NCBI GenBank assembly: GCA_965261925.1 | Contig: OZ253486.1 | Coordinates: forward strand, 2,666,001-2,730,000 | Origin: Bin87 sp965261925 | GTDB taxonomy: Bacteria > Chloroflexota > Dehalococcoidia > Lucifugimonadales > UBA3495 | Length of the DNA stretch: 64,000 bases | Direction of reading: 5' to 3' | Notes under the pieces: model-generated | Databases searched by the model: none | What the model was told of the DNA's origin: nothing | What the model saw: only the letters and a program-made list of their open reading frames with translations | Program-made: the position numbers and the translations under genes | Shown here: positions 16,814-25,972 of the stretch, piece after piece | Layout of the letters: each line of letters starts with the position of its first letter | Numbering within the stretch: position 1 is the first letter of the stretch

Positions 16814-17368
16814 ATGCAAACCGATCCATACACTGGAGCAGTCCCCGACACGGGGCTCGCCGTGGAGGCGGCAACCGAGCGTTCCGCCTGGCGTAGCCAC
16901 CGTACGCGTCTCCTGATCCTTGCGGGTGTGATTGGCCTCGCGGTGGCCTACATGGTTTACGCCGCCTTCCCCGGGAACACCCTGTATTTCGTCACCGTCA
17001 CCGAATTCATGGACGACCGCTCGCTCCATGACGGCCAGACTCTTCGAGTTGCTGGTGGCTTGGCCCCGGATACTTTCCGAAGGGAGGACGGGTCCACACT
17101 TTCGCATTTCAGATTGGGCGACAAGCAGGCAGACGTTCCGGGGATCGCTCCCGGCAGTCCCCAGGTGGAGGCCAGCTACGTCGGTGTCCTGCCCGACCTC
17201 TTCTTCAACCCTCACTCGGAGATCATCCTGGAAGGCCATTACGATGGCCACGAACAGGTTTTTGCCACCGACAACATCCTGGTCAAGTGCCCCTCCAAAT
17301 ACCAGTCCATGCAGTCTGAAAACCCCGACCTCATGCCGGGGGCAGCGGCGCCGGCGCCATCCTATTGA
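16814..17368 (+). CDS. ccmE: haem chaperone CcmE, CxxxY type
   Basis: Membrane-anchored periplasmic haem chaperone of 184 residues: a cytoplasmic N-terminus, one membrane helix near residues 34-53, then an OB-fold beta barrel. The haem-attachment site reads NILVKCPSKYQ, with Cys159 and Tyr163. Most bacteria have His in a HxxxY motif; Cys replaces it in Desulfovibrio-type and archaeal CcmE proteins. The LPDLFF segment typical of the barrel is present. It is the last gene of the operon. CcmF, CcmG and CcmH are not next to it. The TATAAT at 16771-16776 could be an internal promoter, but there is no good -35. Confidence 0.9.
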   Translation: MQTDPYTGAVPDTGLAVEAATERSAWRSHRTRLLILAGVIGLAVAYMVYAAFPGNTLYFVTVTEFMDDRSLHDGQTLRVAGGLAPDTFRREDGSTLSHFRLGDKQADVPGIAPGSPQVEASYVGVLPDLFFNPHSEIILEGHYDGHEQVFATDNILVKCPSKYQSMQSENPDLMPGAAAPAPSY

Positions 17369-17444
17369 CCGGTGCCATCTTATTGATATGATGCGGCTCC
17401 GCGAATGTCCATCCCGGTAACCGAGCCGGCGAAAGCAACCGTTA

Positions 17445-17490
17445 AACCAAATCGACCGGCGTCAAACGGCGCCGGTCGATTTGGTTGTTT
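17445..17490. terminator. bidirectional terminator between ccmE and korB
   Basis: A perfect 17-bp inverted repeat (17445-17461 and 17470-17486, loop of 8 bases) contains AACCAAATCGACC and its complement. A T-rich tail follows on the plus strand and runs of A precede it. It lies between the converging ccm operon and the ferredoxin oxidoreductase genes, so it probably stops both. Confidence 0.85.
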
Positions 17491-17505
17491 GTGTGGACGG
17501 AACGC

Positions 17506-18372
17506 CTAGAACGTGTAGGCTGCCATCAACTGCTCCACGGAACGCTCGCGCGCTTTGGCCCGTATGGTGTCCATGTTCCCCTCAAGCGATAGCCGCGACT
17601 CGTCCTTGAAAATGACGCCTACGGGCAGGCCGCCCTGTTGCACCAACTCGTAGGCTGCCTGCTTGCTGCTGGGATCATGTTCGTCGGGAATGTCCCACAT
17701 CGCCGGCGCGATCCCCTCACGGGCGTTCCCCTTGATCAACTGGAACGTATCGTTGTAGGTAACGCAGGGCGATTGCACGTGGATCATCGCCATACCGTCG
17801 TGGTTCATGCCCTCGTTGATCAGTTGGGCCAGCACGCGCGGTTGTCCGGAGAAACCCGAGGCAATGAACGACACGCCCAGCGTCAGGTACAGTTCCAGCG
17901 GGTCCAGATCCTCTTCGATTTTGCCGAAAGGCGTGCTGCTGGTGATGGTGCCCATCTCGGTGGTGGGTGAGCTCTGGCCCTTGGTGAGACCGTACACGCC
18001 ATTGTCCATGATCACCGCGGTCACGTTCACGTTCCGCGCGGCTTGCGGGGCGATGTGTTCGCCGCCGATGCTCAGGAAGTCGCCGTCTCCCGCCACAATG
18101 ACCACGTTGAGCTCGGGGCGGGCCATCTTGACGCCCATCGCAACGGGTAGCGTTCGCCCATGGATCCCGTGGATGCCATAAGGCTGCTCGCCTTCGAGCA
18201 GGTGGACGAGGTTCCCGCTGCACCCGATGCCGGCGACCACGACGTTGTTTTCAATGGGTAGGCCGGTTTCTTCCAACCGGTTGATCATGGCAAATTCCAG
18301 CGCGCGGCGCACGCCGAAGTCCCCGCACCCGGGGCACCATTTGAAGTCGTATTCCGGGTTCTTCTTGCTCAT
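17506..18372 (-). CDS. korB: 2-oxoacid:ferredoxin oxidoreductase, beta subunit
   Basis: Thiamine-pyrophosphate subunit of a 2-oxoacid:acceptor oxidoreductase (2-oxoglutarate or a related acid to acyl-CoA with reduced ferredoxin), 288 residues. The N-terminal KWCPGCGDFGVRRA holds an iron-sulfur cysteine pair. The TPP-binding block GDGDFLSIGGEH through NGVYGLTKGQSSPT is intact. Its ATG overlaps the TGA of the alpha-subunit gene by four bases, indicating translational coupling. The exact 2-oxoacid is inferred from similarity to two-subunit KorAB enzymes. Confidence 0.92.
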   Translation of the reverse strand: MSKKNPEYDFKWCPGCGDFGVRRALEFAMINRLEETGLPIENNVVVAGIGCSGNLVHLLEGEQPYGIHGIHGRTLPVAMGVKMARPELNVVIVAGDGDFLSIGGEHIAPQAARNVNVTAVIMDNGVYGLTKGQSSPTTEMGTITSSTPFGKIEEDLDPLELYLTLGVSFIASGFSGQPRVLAQLINEGMNHDGMAMIHVQSPCVTYNDTFQLIKGNAREGIAPAMWDIPDEHDPSSKQAAYELVQQGGLPVGVIFKDESRLSLEGNMDTIRAKARERSVEQLMAAYTF

Positions 18373-20078
18373 GCCCGTGCTTCCTCCATTTGTGCTGCCA
18401 TGATCTCTTTTACCTGGGTCACCAGGTCACTCACCTTGAACGGCAGACCGGTGTACTGCGTGATCGGCGTCGACGTGACCTGATGGAACCGCAGTATGTT
18501 GGCCCACTGCCCCTGGTAATTGAGCTCAGGAACGATCACCAATTCCTTGGCGCGCAGTTCGTCACGTAGTTTCGGTGGGATCGGGTGCAGGAACATCGTG
18601 TAATACCAGGCGATGTCCACTCCTTCTTCCCGCAACGCGTTGTACGCCTCGAGTACCGGGCCCTTGGACCCTCCCCAAGGCATGAGCGCGATTTTGGCTC
18701 CCGTGTTGTCGCTTTCGTAGTTGTCTTCTTCCAGGAGCTTCAACTTGCGGAAGCGGCGCTCGGTCATCTGAATGTGGCGGCTGGGTAGGTGCGTGGTATC
18801 GCCCATCTCGTCGTGCTCGCTGCCGTTGGCGATGTATGCCCCGGGCCCTCCGGGCAGCGGCATGGGGGACAACTCGTGCCCCGAATAGCGGTGGTAACCG
18901 TTCCCGCCTTCGTAGGTCAGACGGTCTTCCACTGGGACCTTGCTGAGGTCTGGCAGCGGGATGTTCTGCACCCGCTCGGCCATGGACATTTCGCTCATGA
19001 GGATCACGGGACCCTGGTATCGTTCGGCCCAGTTGATCGCGTGCACTGCCCCGAAGAAGCATTCCTCCACCGAGCCGGGAGCGATGATGGGCATCCGCAC
19101 GTCGCCGTGGGCTGGGAACAGGCATCCCATCAAGTCCGACTGCTCGGTCTTTGTGGGCAGTCCCGTCGCCGGGCCGCCACGCTGGACATCAACCACGACC
19201 AGCGGAATTTCTGCCATCCAGGCTAGGCCCAATCCCTCGCTCATCAGCGATATTCCCGGACCTGCCGTCGCCGTCATGGCCTTCTTGCCCGCGTACCCTG
19301 CGCCCAGGATTGCGGTGATTGCCTCGATCTCCGAGGAGACCTGATAGGCGAACTTGCCGTCCCCAACCAGGTTGCGCTCCATCCAGAGCAGGATGGTAGT
19401 GGCCGGCGAGATGGGGTATCCGGCGTAGAATTGGACGCCCGCGTGCGTCGCGCCCAAAGCGATCGCTTCGTTGCCCTTGAGCATGAGTTGCTGGTAGTCC
19501 GGCGGGTTTGGCGGCGCCAGGTCACCCAGCACAAAGCCGCTTTCTGCCGCGTTCTGACGACCCAGCCGCATCGCCTCGATGTTCGAGGAGATGATTTCGT
19601 CGTCGTTATCCCGTCCCCTTCGGAACCGCGCCTCAACGAAGTCGTCGAGGTATTCCTGGGGCATGTGCACCAGCTGAGCCAGCGCACCGATAACCACCAT
19701 GTTGGCGGCGCGGTTGTTGCCCGTCGAGCGCGCCAGGGTATCAACCGCCAGGCCAAACGAGCGCGGGTCGGTCATGGTGAAGTCGTCGGCGTTGTAAATG
19801 ATCACGCCGCCTTCCCGTACCTCTTCGGCGTGGGTCTCGTAGGCTTCCTCGTTAAACGCGACCAGTACGTCTACCTGGTCTCCGGAACTGAAGGGGGTTT
19901 CGGTACAAATCCTAGCCTGGGTCCAAGTGGGACCACCGAGGATTTGGGAGGGAAAGGTCGCGTAGGTCAGCGCGTGATACCCGACCTGCGTGGACGCCTG
20001 GGCCAGTCCTTCGGCCGAAGTGACGACGCCCTGCCCACCTTCACCGGCGAACCTGACGACGAAGTCGTTCATTTGCAT
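18369..20078 (-). CDS. korA: 2-oxoacid:ferredoxin oxidoreductase, fused gamma-alpha subunit
   Basis: 569 residues. The first ~190 residues are the gamma domain (GEGGQGVVTSAEGLA, FPSQILGGPTWTQARI) and the remainder is the alpha domain (GNEAIALGATHAGVQFYAGYPISPATTI; GPGISLMSEG; QRGGPATGLPT). This gamma-alpha fusion with a separate beta subunit is the usual KorAB layout. Start at 20078 has GGAGGA 8 bases upstream. With korB it gives ferredoxin-linked oxidation or reductive carboxylation of a 2-oxoacid. A separate promoter lies about 215 bases upstream. Confidence 0.93.
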   Translation of the reverse strand: MQMNDFVVRFAGEGGQGVVTSAEGLAQASTQVGYHALTYATFPSQILGGPTWTQARICTETPFSSGDQVDVLVAFNEEAYETHAEEVREGGVIIYNADDFTMTDPRSFGLAVDTLARSTGNNRAANMVVIGALAQLVHMPQEYLDDFVEARFRRGRDNDDEIISSNIEAMRLGRQNAAESGFVLGDLAPPNPPDYQQLMLKGNEAIALGATHAGVQFYAGYPISPATTILLWMERNLVGDGKFAYQVSSEIEAITAILGAGYAGKKAMTATAGPGISLMSEGLGLAWMAEIPLVVVDVQRGGPATGLPTKTEQSDLMGCLFPAHGDVRMPIIAPGSVEECFFGAVHAINWAERYQGPVILMSEMSMAERVQNIPLPDLSKVPVEDRLTYEGGNGYHRYSGHELSPMPLPGGPGAYIANGSEHDEMGDTTHLPSRHIQMTERRFRKLKLLEEDNYESDNTGAKIALMPWGGSKGPVLEAYNALREEGVDIAWYYTMFLHPIPPKLRDELRAKELVIVPELNYQGQWANILRFHQVTSTPITQYTGLPFKVSDLVTQVKEIMAAQMEEARA

Positions 20079-20294
20079 CTAGAGGTTCCTCCGAAACGGC
20101 TGTTATACGCGGTTCTACGGCCGGCGCTGTCCCAAAGGGCTCTCGCGCCTCTCGGGGCATCGTCAAAAAAGCACCTACCCACGAACCTGCGGGAGGCGCT
20201 ATTGGCTGTCACCGAAATCTGGGCCACAAACTCGTCGTGCCGCGTTAGACATCGTTAGTCGCGAACACGATAACGCCGTCTGTATATCGGCGGA

Positions 20295-20324
20295 AATATA
20301 GCATTAGGCTTCGATATTTGTCAA
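20295..20324 (-). promoter_or_regulatory. sigma70-type promoter for korAB
   Basis: On the minus strand TTGACA (20319-20324) is followed after 18 bases by TATATT (20295-20300). The predicted leader to korA is about 210 bases. Apart from this and the plus-strand -10 at 20540, I see no gene in 20079-20554. Confidence 0.7.
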
Positions 20325-20539
20325 TTTCACCTGATCGGTCACGCTCGGTGCGCATCATCAATTTGTTCGTTGCTGGCCTGACCGGCGTTGCAGCCGGCAA
20401 ACGCCGCGCCGAATTGGTTGCTCGCATACTGCCAGTCCCCTCGCGATTTGAGCGCCGTAGAATCCGGGCGCCGGTGAACCTGTGCGCACCCACGACTAAT
20501 GAACGACACGCTGAACGGACCGGTTCGCCGCGTTATTGC

Positions 20540-20545
20540 TATAAT
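20540..20545 (+). promoter_or_regulatory. -10 element placing a leaderless start for the glycosyltransferase
   Basis: TATAAT preceded by GC ends 9 bases before the ATG at 20555, so transcription would begin at or next to the start codon. No ribosome site precedes that ATG and no -35 is obvious. Confidence 0.5.
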
Positions 20546-20554
20546 GTCTCAATT

Positions 20555-21307
20555 ATGCTGGTCAGCCTCGACGTTATCATCCCCTGCCTCAACGAAGAAC
20601 GCGCGTTGCCCGAGAGCGTGTGCCGCCTGCACGAGTTTATGTCATGCAACATGGGCGAATACTCATGGAACATAGTCGTCGCCGATAACGGCTCAACCGA
20701 CGGTACACTCGAGGAGGCTGCCCGGCTTGCCGACCGTTTCGCGGAGGTGCGATACATCGGCCTTGACCAGCGTGGTCGCGGCCGGGCATTGCGGCGGGCG
20801 TGGACCGAGAGCGTCGCGGACGTCATGGTGTACATGGATGTTGATCTCTCGACAGACTTGGCACACCTGCCCGAATTGGTCTCTGCGGTCGCCGCCGGTG
20901 GCTGTCACCTGGCAATCGGGTCCCGGCTTTTGCCCCAGTCACGCGTGATCGGGCGAACCCTGAAGCGGGAAATTGCCTCACGCGGCTACAGCCTGCTGTT
21001 TCGGTCGATGTTTTTCACCCCGTTTCGTGATGCGCAGTGCGGGTTCAAAGCGATCAGCCGAAAAGTCGGCGATGATCTGACACCCCTGGTGTTGGACAAT
21101 GGTTGGTTTTTCGATTCTGAATTGCTGATCCTCGCCCAGAAATGCGGTTTCCCGATTAGAGAGATACCGGTTCGCTGGACCGACGATCCCGATACCCGCG
21201 TTCGCATCCTCCGCACCGCCTGGGAGGACGTCAAAGGCCTCCTGCGGCTCCGGTTCGGCGGCGCTTCCAAAGTCCGGAGCCAGTTGCGCGCCGCCGGCAA
21301 GCTATAA
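20555..21307 (+). CDS. family 2 glycosyltransferase (dolichol-phosphate mannosyltransferase-like)
   Basis: GT-A fold glycosyltransferase of 250 residues transferring a sugar from a nucleotide donor, probably to a lipid carrier. The N-terminal strand LDVIIPCLNEE, the donor-binding ADNGSTDGT and the metal-binding MDVDLSTDL motif are in order, followed by QCGFKAISR. There is no C-terminal membrane domain, so it resembles soluble DPM1/AglJ-type enzymes. The ATG at 20555 is chosen because homology begins there; the in-frame upstream extension to 20318 crosses the korA promoter and the -10 and is unlikely to be coding. Confidence 0.88.
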   Translation: MLVSLDVIIPCLNEERALPESVCRLHEFMSCNMGEYSWNIVVADNGSTDGTLEEAARLADRFAEVRYIGLDQRGRGRALRRAWTESVADVMVYMDVDLSTDLAHLPELVSAVAAGGCHLAIGSRLLPQSRVIGRTLKREIASRGYSLLFRSMFFTPFRDAQCGFKAISRKVGDDLTPLVLDNGWFFDSELLILAQKCGFPIREIPVRWTDDPDTRVRILRTAWEDVKGLLRLRFGGASKVRSQLRAAGKL

Positions 21308-21401
21308 CTGAAACATTCCAGGCGACCAATGCGACGGCTCAGGACCAGTGTCCTGCGGGTCGCCTGACGCGGCCGGTTCGGCTGGCCAACCGGAGGTCTC
21401 C

Positions 21402-22271
21402 GTGCTCGACCTGATCATCGAGCCAATGCAGTTCGGATTTATGCAGCGCGCCCTGGTGGTGTCCGCCCTGGCGGCCACGGCCTGTGGCATCGTGGGCACT
21501 TTCGTCGTTCTCCGCGGCATGGCTTTTCTGGGCGATGCCATCGCCCACTCGGCGCTGACCGGCATGGCTGCCGCCTTCCTTTTCGGCGCCAACGTGTTTC
21601 TCGGGGCGCTCTGTTGGGCGGTGCCCGCCTCGCTGGTGATCTCAGCGCTGTCGCGGCGCTCTGGCATCCGGATCGACGCGATCATCGGCGTGGTGTTCGC
21701 CGGCGGTTTTGCCGTCGGGGTAATCATCATCAACTCCCTGGCCAGTTACGCCGGGGACCTGTTGGGAATCCTGTTCGGCAACGTCCTGGGGGCTTCATGG
21801 CTCGACGTTCTGAGCGTAGGGATTCTGGCGGTCGGTGTCCTGGTGGTGGTATGGGCATTCTATAAAGAGTTGGTGTTCACCACCTACGACGCGACCGTGG
21901 CGGAAGCCGCCGGTGTACCCGTGCGATTCCTGGAATATATGTTGCCGCTCCTCGTGGCGCTGACCACGGTGGCTGCCATCAAAACGGTCGGAAACGTCAT
22001 GGTCATGTCCCTTCTGGTCGTGCCGTCGGTCACGGGTACCCTGCTCGCGCAACGCCTGTCGTCCATCATGGCAGCCAGCGTTGTATGCGCCCTGCTCGCA
22101 GTCGTAATCGGTCTGTACTGTTCCTACTACTTTGACCTCCCAACGGGGCCCACCATAGTGGTGGCATCCGTTGGATTGCTCCTGTTGGTAGCTGTCCTTT
22201 CTCCGCGTCGGGGCTTCCTAATGTCCTGGCTGCGTCCCAAGTCTTCTGAGGCAAGCGCATCAGACTCTTGA
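21402..22271 (+). CDS. metal ABC transporter permease (ZnuB/MntB family)
   Basis: Membrane permease of the Zn/Mn/Fe ABC-3 family, 289 residues with about eight hydrophobic helices. The N-terminus MQFGFMQRALVVSALAATACGIVGTFVVLRGMAFLGDAIAHSALTG, broken by family-typical features (RGMAFLGDAIAHS), identifies it. GTG at 21402 is the likely start, because GGAGGT lies 4 bases upstream. The ATPase and binding-protein genes that should work with it are not adjacent, so they must be elsewhere. It is followed directly by a broken cation-efflux gene, which suggests a former metal-homeostasis cluster. Confidence 0.9.
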   Translation: MLDLIIEPMQFGFMQRALVVSALAATACGIVGTFVVLRGMAFLGDAIAHSALTGMAAAFLFGANVFLGALCWAVPASLVISALSRRSGIRIDAIIGVVFAGGFAVGVIIINSLASYAGDLLGILFGNVLGASWLDVLSVGILAVGVLVVVWAFYKELVFTTYDATVAEAAGVPVRFLEYMLPLLVALTTVAAIKTVGNVMVMSLLVVPSVTGTLLAQRLSSIMAASVVCALLAVVIGLYCSYYFDLPTGPTIVVASVGLLLLVAVLSPRRGFLMSWLRPKSSEASASDS

Positions 22272-23193
22272 CCGAAGACTCATGTCAACCATATACTCCG
22301 CTGCCAATACATGATATTCGCGGTGATACCAACATGGACGCGGGGATACACTCTCACACTCAGGATGGCGCTACCGGCCGCGCCCACGATCACTCTGACG
22401 AATACCGAGGCGCCAGCAAACGCGCCCTGTTGATTGTTCTGGCGTTAGTGGTTTGCCACATTACCGTCGAGGTATTCGGTGGCCTGTTTTCCGGAAGTCT
22501 GGGTCTCCTCGCCCACGCTGCCCACATGGTGACCGACGCCGTGGCCATAGGGCTGGCGCTCGTCGCCATCTGGATTACCGAACGTCCGGCCTACGGTCAC
22601 CCGCACTTTCGGGCTGTACCGCGCCGAGGTTTTGGCAGTGTTGTTCAATGCCCTGGCCCTTTTCGTGCTGTCCAGCTGGATCTTTTACGAGGCGTACACG
22701 ACCGTGGTCGAGCACGCCGAGGGGCATCACCACGACATTGAAGGCGCCACGATGCTGATTGTTTCCAGTATCGGGCTCGTTATCAACTCGGTGGCCGCGT
22801 GGATCCTCTACCGTTCTTCTCGACACAGCATCAACGTTGAAGGGGCTTTTTGGCACATCGTGGCCGACCTGATGGGTTCGATTGCAGTCGTTGCATCCGG
22901 CGTTTTGGTATTGCGCTATGATTGGGACCTGATTGACCCGATCCTCGGCGTGGTCATCGCTACGCTCATCCTGGCAACCGCGATCCGACTGGCCATCAAA
23001 GTCTTACGAGTGTTGCTCGAGAGCGCTCCCGCCCATCTCGACATGTACGAACTGTGCAGCGCCATTGAGGATGAGGAAGGTGTCGTGCTGGTTCACGACG
23101 TGCATGCGTGGACCATCACCAAGGGTTACGACGCGCTGACTCTTCACGTCCTTATTGACCCCGAACACGCTGGCGACCCTTACCCGGTCATTA

Positions 23194-24000
23194 GGCTGTG
23201 TTGACATTTCATCGTAACCAAATGAGGGCAGCGGTAAAGTGAAGGAAGCCCAGGTATCTGGTGTCCAGCTTCTCAAACCGGGAGAATACCCGGCGATAGT
23301 GCTTGATCTTGTTGATGAAGCATTCCACCAGGTGCCGCTCTCGGTAGAGGCAAGCATCGTAGGCTTGGGGTTCCTTACGGTTGGAGCGTGGCGGTATGAC
23401 CGGACGCATGCCTCGTTCCAGGATGTACTGGCGAAACTCACGGGAATCATACCCCTTGTCGGCAATCACGTACTCTCCGGCATGATCGGCGATCAGCCCC
23501 TGGGCCTGGGTGATGTCGTGCTTTTGCCCCCCAGTCAGGATGAACCGCAAGGGATTGCCCAAGGCATCCACGCTCACGTGGACCTTGGTGCTGAACCCGC
23601 CGCGGCTCCGGCCCAGGGCCTGGGCCGCCTGGCCGCCTTTTTGGGGGGCGCTCCGGCGGCGCAGGGATGGGCCCGGACCACGGTGCGGTCGATGATGAGG
23701 TATTCCAGATCCGGGTCGTCGGCGCAATGCTGATGCAGCAGTTCCCAGATACCCCGGTCGCTCCAGCGGGCAAACCTTTTGTAGACGCTGTTCCAATTCC
23801 CATACTCGGCTGGGAGGAGCCGCCATTGGGCGCCGGAGCGGGCCACCCAGAGCACGGCTTCGATGAAACGGCGACATTCCTCTTCCCGACCAACATACAG
23901 GTCGGCGCGTCCTTGCAGGAACTGGAGAACCTTGGTCCACTGACCTGTTGAGAGCGTAAGTCTTGACATATTTCCATTATAACCAAATGTCAACAGAACC
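23194..24000 (-). mobile_element. IS5-family (IS427-like) insertion sequence, 807 bp
   Basis: The ends are imperfect inverted repeats sharing GTTGACATTT (left GGCTGTGTTGACATTT, right complement GGTTCTGTTGACATTT). It is flanked by a TA duplication at 23192-23193 and 24001-24002, typical of the IS427 group. It carries one transposase in two overlapping frames on the minus strand and appears intact. Confidence 0.9.
23209..23969 (-). CDS. IS5-family transposase, two frames joined by -1 frameshift
   Basis: DDE transposase. Frame A starts at the ATG at 23969 (MSRLTLSTGQW) and carries the helix-turn-helix-like RFARWSDRGIW and the first catalytic Asp in IIDRTVVRAH. Frame B supplies GRSRGGFSTKVHV, the second Asp in VIADKGYDS and the catalytic Glu region ERHLVECFINKIKHYR, ending at TGA 23209-23211. 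The frames overlap at a slippery C-AAA-AAG heptamer around 23637-23643, preceded by six C, so a programmed -1 shift would give the full enzyme, as known for this IS group. Confidence 0.85.
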
Positions 24001-24177
24001 TAGTAAAATCAGAGAGGTCTCATACGATCGGTTCGGATTACGCCACGTGACGATTCAGGTGGAGCGCTCGGCCGCCGATTGTGCCGAAAACCACCACGTC
24101 GGGCATCTCTGGGCCAGATCAAGGGTCGAAGTCTGACAAGCCCCGCATCCGTGGGGCGCGCCCGCGGTAGTCGTCTT

Positions 24178-24330
24178 ACGCGGTTGACTGTCCGAGCCAG
24201 CGACCAGTTCGGGATCGCCCACATCACTTTGCAGGTGGAACAATCCATAGACGGTTGCACCGAAGACCGTCATGTCGGCCACCTTGAAGCGCTCCAGCGG
24301 AGCAGCAGGCGGAGATTGCTCCCCTTCTAG
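24178..24330 (+). pseudogene. orphan C-terminus of a second cation diffusion facilitator
   Basis: This frame reads ASDQFGIAHITLQVEQSIDG and then CTEDRHVGHLEA, a diverged copy of the end of the gene before it (YDRFGLRHVTIQVERSAADC, then AENHHVGHLWA). Only about 50 residues remain and no start or membrane region exists upstream. It is best read as the tail of a second, mostly deleted efflux gene, or of a partial tandem duplication. Confidence 0.7.
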
Positions 24331-24377
24331 CCTCGGCGGGAGTTGATGGCTTGGCCCGCCCATGCGGAAACAAAAAA

Positions 24378-24409
24378 GAACCCTGGCTCACCGCCAGGGT
24401 TCCGTCTTT
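24378..24409. terminator. terminator after the cation-efflux region
   Basis: GAACCCTGGC (24378-24387), 5-base loop, GCCAGGGTTC (24393-24402), preceded by six A and followed by a short T-rich run. A perfect 10-bp stem; it may act in both directions. Confidence 0.8.
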
Positions 24410-24553
24410 CCGAAGTATCTCTACTCAGCGGGCGTGGGCGTGCTCGTGCCTATGGTGCTCGCGCCCGTCGCCTGGGTTCTTAATCCCGCCCACCTGTCGG
24501 TGCACCGAATTCGTAATGACGTTGCCGGATTACGACGCACGCGGCGTCCGGTG

Positions 24554-24582
24554 TTGCGATCGCTGTGGCCCACTGCTACAAT
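24554..24582 (+). promoter_or_regulatory. promoter for the M24 peptidase gene
   Basis: TTGCGA (24554-24559), 17-base spacer, TACAAT (24577-24582). The predicted start of transcription is about 55 bases before the ATG at 24644. The remainder of 24331-24643 holds only the terminator above. Confidence 0.6.
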
Positions 24583-24643
24583 TTTGGACGGCTAAAACGG
24601 GATTGAGACCGATCACGCCCTGAGGCATGGAGCTTCTTTCTCA

Positions 24644-25972
24644 ATGAGTGCAGACGTTCTCGCAACTCAACCCCATGAGTTCAACAGCCGTCGTCGTCGG
24701 CTGATGCAATCCCTTTCAGCCGGTGCGATTATTCTCACCGCCGGCCACGACGCCGCCAGGAACAACGACGTTGACCACCAATACCGGCAACCGTCTTCCT
24801 TCTGGTACTTGACCGGGTTTGATGAACCCGACGCCGTCGCCGTACTGCGCCCCGGCTCCCACACCCCGTACACCCTTTTTGTACGTCCCTACGATCCTAC
24901 CTTCGAGATCTGGGTGGGTTACCGTGCCGGTGTGGGTGGCGCGGTAGGTGCTCTTGAAGCCAACGCCGCGTATTCAATCGACCAGCTGGATAGTCAGCTC
25001 CCCAAGCTGCTTGCCGAATACGACACTATCTACTACGCCTTGGGTAGCGACGACCGCGTGGACGGCATCATCTCGGCCCTGGTGCAGCGGCGCCGCGGAA
25101 TGGCGCAGCGGGGCGCAAAACCGATTCGCCGCATCGAGGATCCCACCACTCAGGTCGACGCCATGAGGCAGATCAAGACCAACGACGAAATCGCTCTCCT
25201 GCAACGCGCGATCGACATCACCGCCCACGGGTTCGACGCCGCCATGAGAACCGCGGCCCCCGGCGTTCACGAATACGAGGTCCAGGCTGCCCTCGAGCGG
25301 CCGTTCCGCCAGCTGGGTTCCCCTCGCAACGGCTATCCGTCGATAGTTGCCGGCGGAGCCAACGCGTGCGTCCTCCACTACGTCCGCAACCGTGATGCCC
25401 TGGGGCCGGACGACCTGTTGCTGATTGACGCCGGCGCTGAGTACGGTTTCTACACTGCCGACGTGACAAGGACTTGGCCCGTTTCGGGCAAGTTCACCGC
25501 GCCCCAGCGCGCCGTCTACGAGCTCACCCTGGAGGCGCAGCGCAAGGCCATTGCGGACGTAAAGCCCGGCGCCGGCTTTGACGACGTGCATCGCACCGCG
25601 ACCCGTACCCTCGTGCAAGGCCTCGTCGATCTGGGCGTTATGTCCGGTAGCGTCGATGGCATCATGGAGCGGCAATCCTACCGGGATTATTATATGCACG
25701 GGACGTCCCACTGGCTGGGCCTTGACGTACACGATTCCGGCCCGTACCGGGATGATCGCGGTCAAATACGCCTGCGTCCAGGCATGGTACTGACCGTTGA
25801 GCCCGGGCTCTATTTTGGCCCGCAGGCGAAGCAGGCTCCTGACATCTACCGCGGCATTGGCATCCGAATTGAGGATGACGTTCTCGTGACGGAAGACGGT
25901 TTCCGGGTGCTCTCGGAAGCCATACCCAAAGACCCTGACGAAATGGAAGCTATCGTGTCGGACGGCCGCTGA
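24644..25972 (+). CDS. Xaa-Pro aminopeptidase-like M24 metallopeptidase
   Basis: Two-metal aminopeptidase P-type enzyme, 442 residues, with an N-terminal creatinase-like domain (residues 1-170) and the C-terminal pita-bread domain. Metal ligands are visible in order: Asp in LLIDAGAEYG, Asp in TADVTRTW, His in GTSHWLGLDVHD, Glu in LTVEPGLYF and Glu in GIRIEDDVLV. It removes N-terminal residues preceding proline in cytosolic peptides. It is a single-gene unit with its own promoter and a downstream terminator. Confidence 0.93.
   Translation: MSADVLATQPHEFNSRRRRLMQSLSAGAIILTAGHDAARNNDVDHQYRQPSSFWYLTGFDEPDAVAVLRPGSHTPYTLFVRPYDPTFEIWVGYRAGVGGAVGALEANAAYSIDQLDSQLPKLLAEYDTIYYALGSDDRVDGIISALVQRRRGMAQRGAKPIRRIEDPTTQVDAMRQIKTNDEIALLQRAIDITAHGFDAAMRTAAPGVHEYEVQAALERPFRQLGSPRNGYPSIVAGGANACVLHYVRNRDALGPDDLLLIDAGAEYGFYTADVTRTWPVSGKFTAPQRAVYELTLEAQRKAIADVKPGAGFDDVHRTATRTLVQGLVDLGVMSGSVDGIMERQSYRDYYMHGTSHWLGLDVHDSGPYRDDRGQIRLRPGMVLTVEPGLYFGPQAKQAPDIYRGIGIRIEDDVLVTEDGFRVLSEAIPKDPDEMEAIVSDGR

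Larger units (their letters stand above)
22334..24136 (+). pseudogene. cation diffusion facilitator, broken by frameshift and IS insertion
   Basis: Zn/Co-type efflux transporter remnant. The N-terminus is His-rich (HSHTQ...HDHSDE), then membrane helices with the family motif SLGLLAHAAHMVTDA. The frame shifts by one base near 22590: before it the protein reads WITERPA, after it (other frame) TRTFGLYRAEVLAVLFN, which is the normal continuation. The gene is then split at 23193 by an IS5-type element. Removing the element and one TA copy restores ...DPYPVISKIREV... and the reading frame runs to a TGA at 24134-24136 with the usual FGLRHVTIQVE C-terminus. The frameshift could be a sequencing error; the IS is not. 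Confidence 0.9.
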
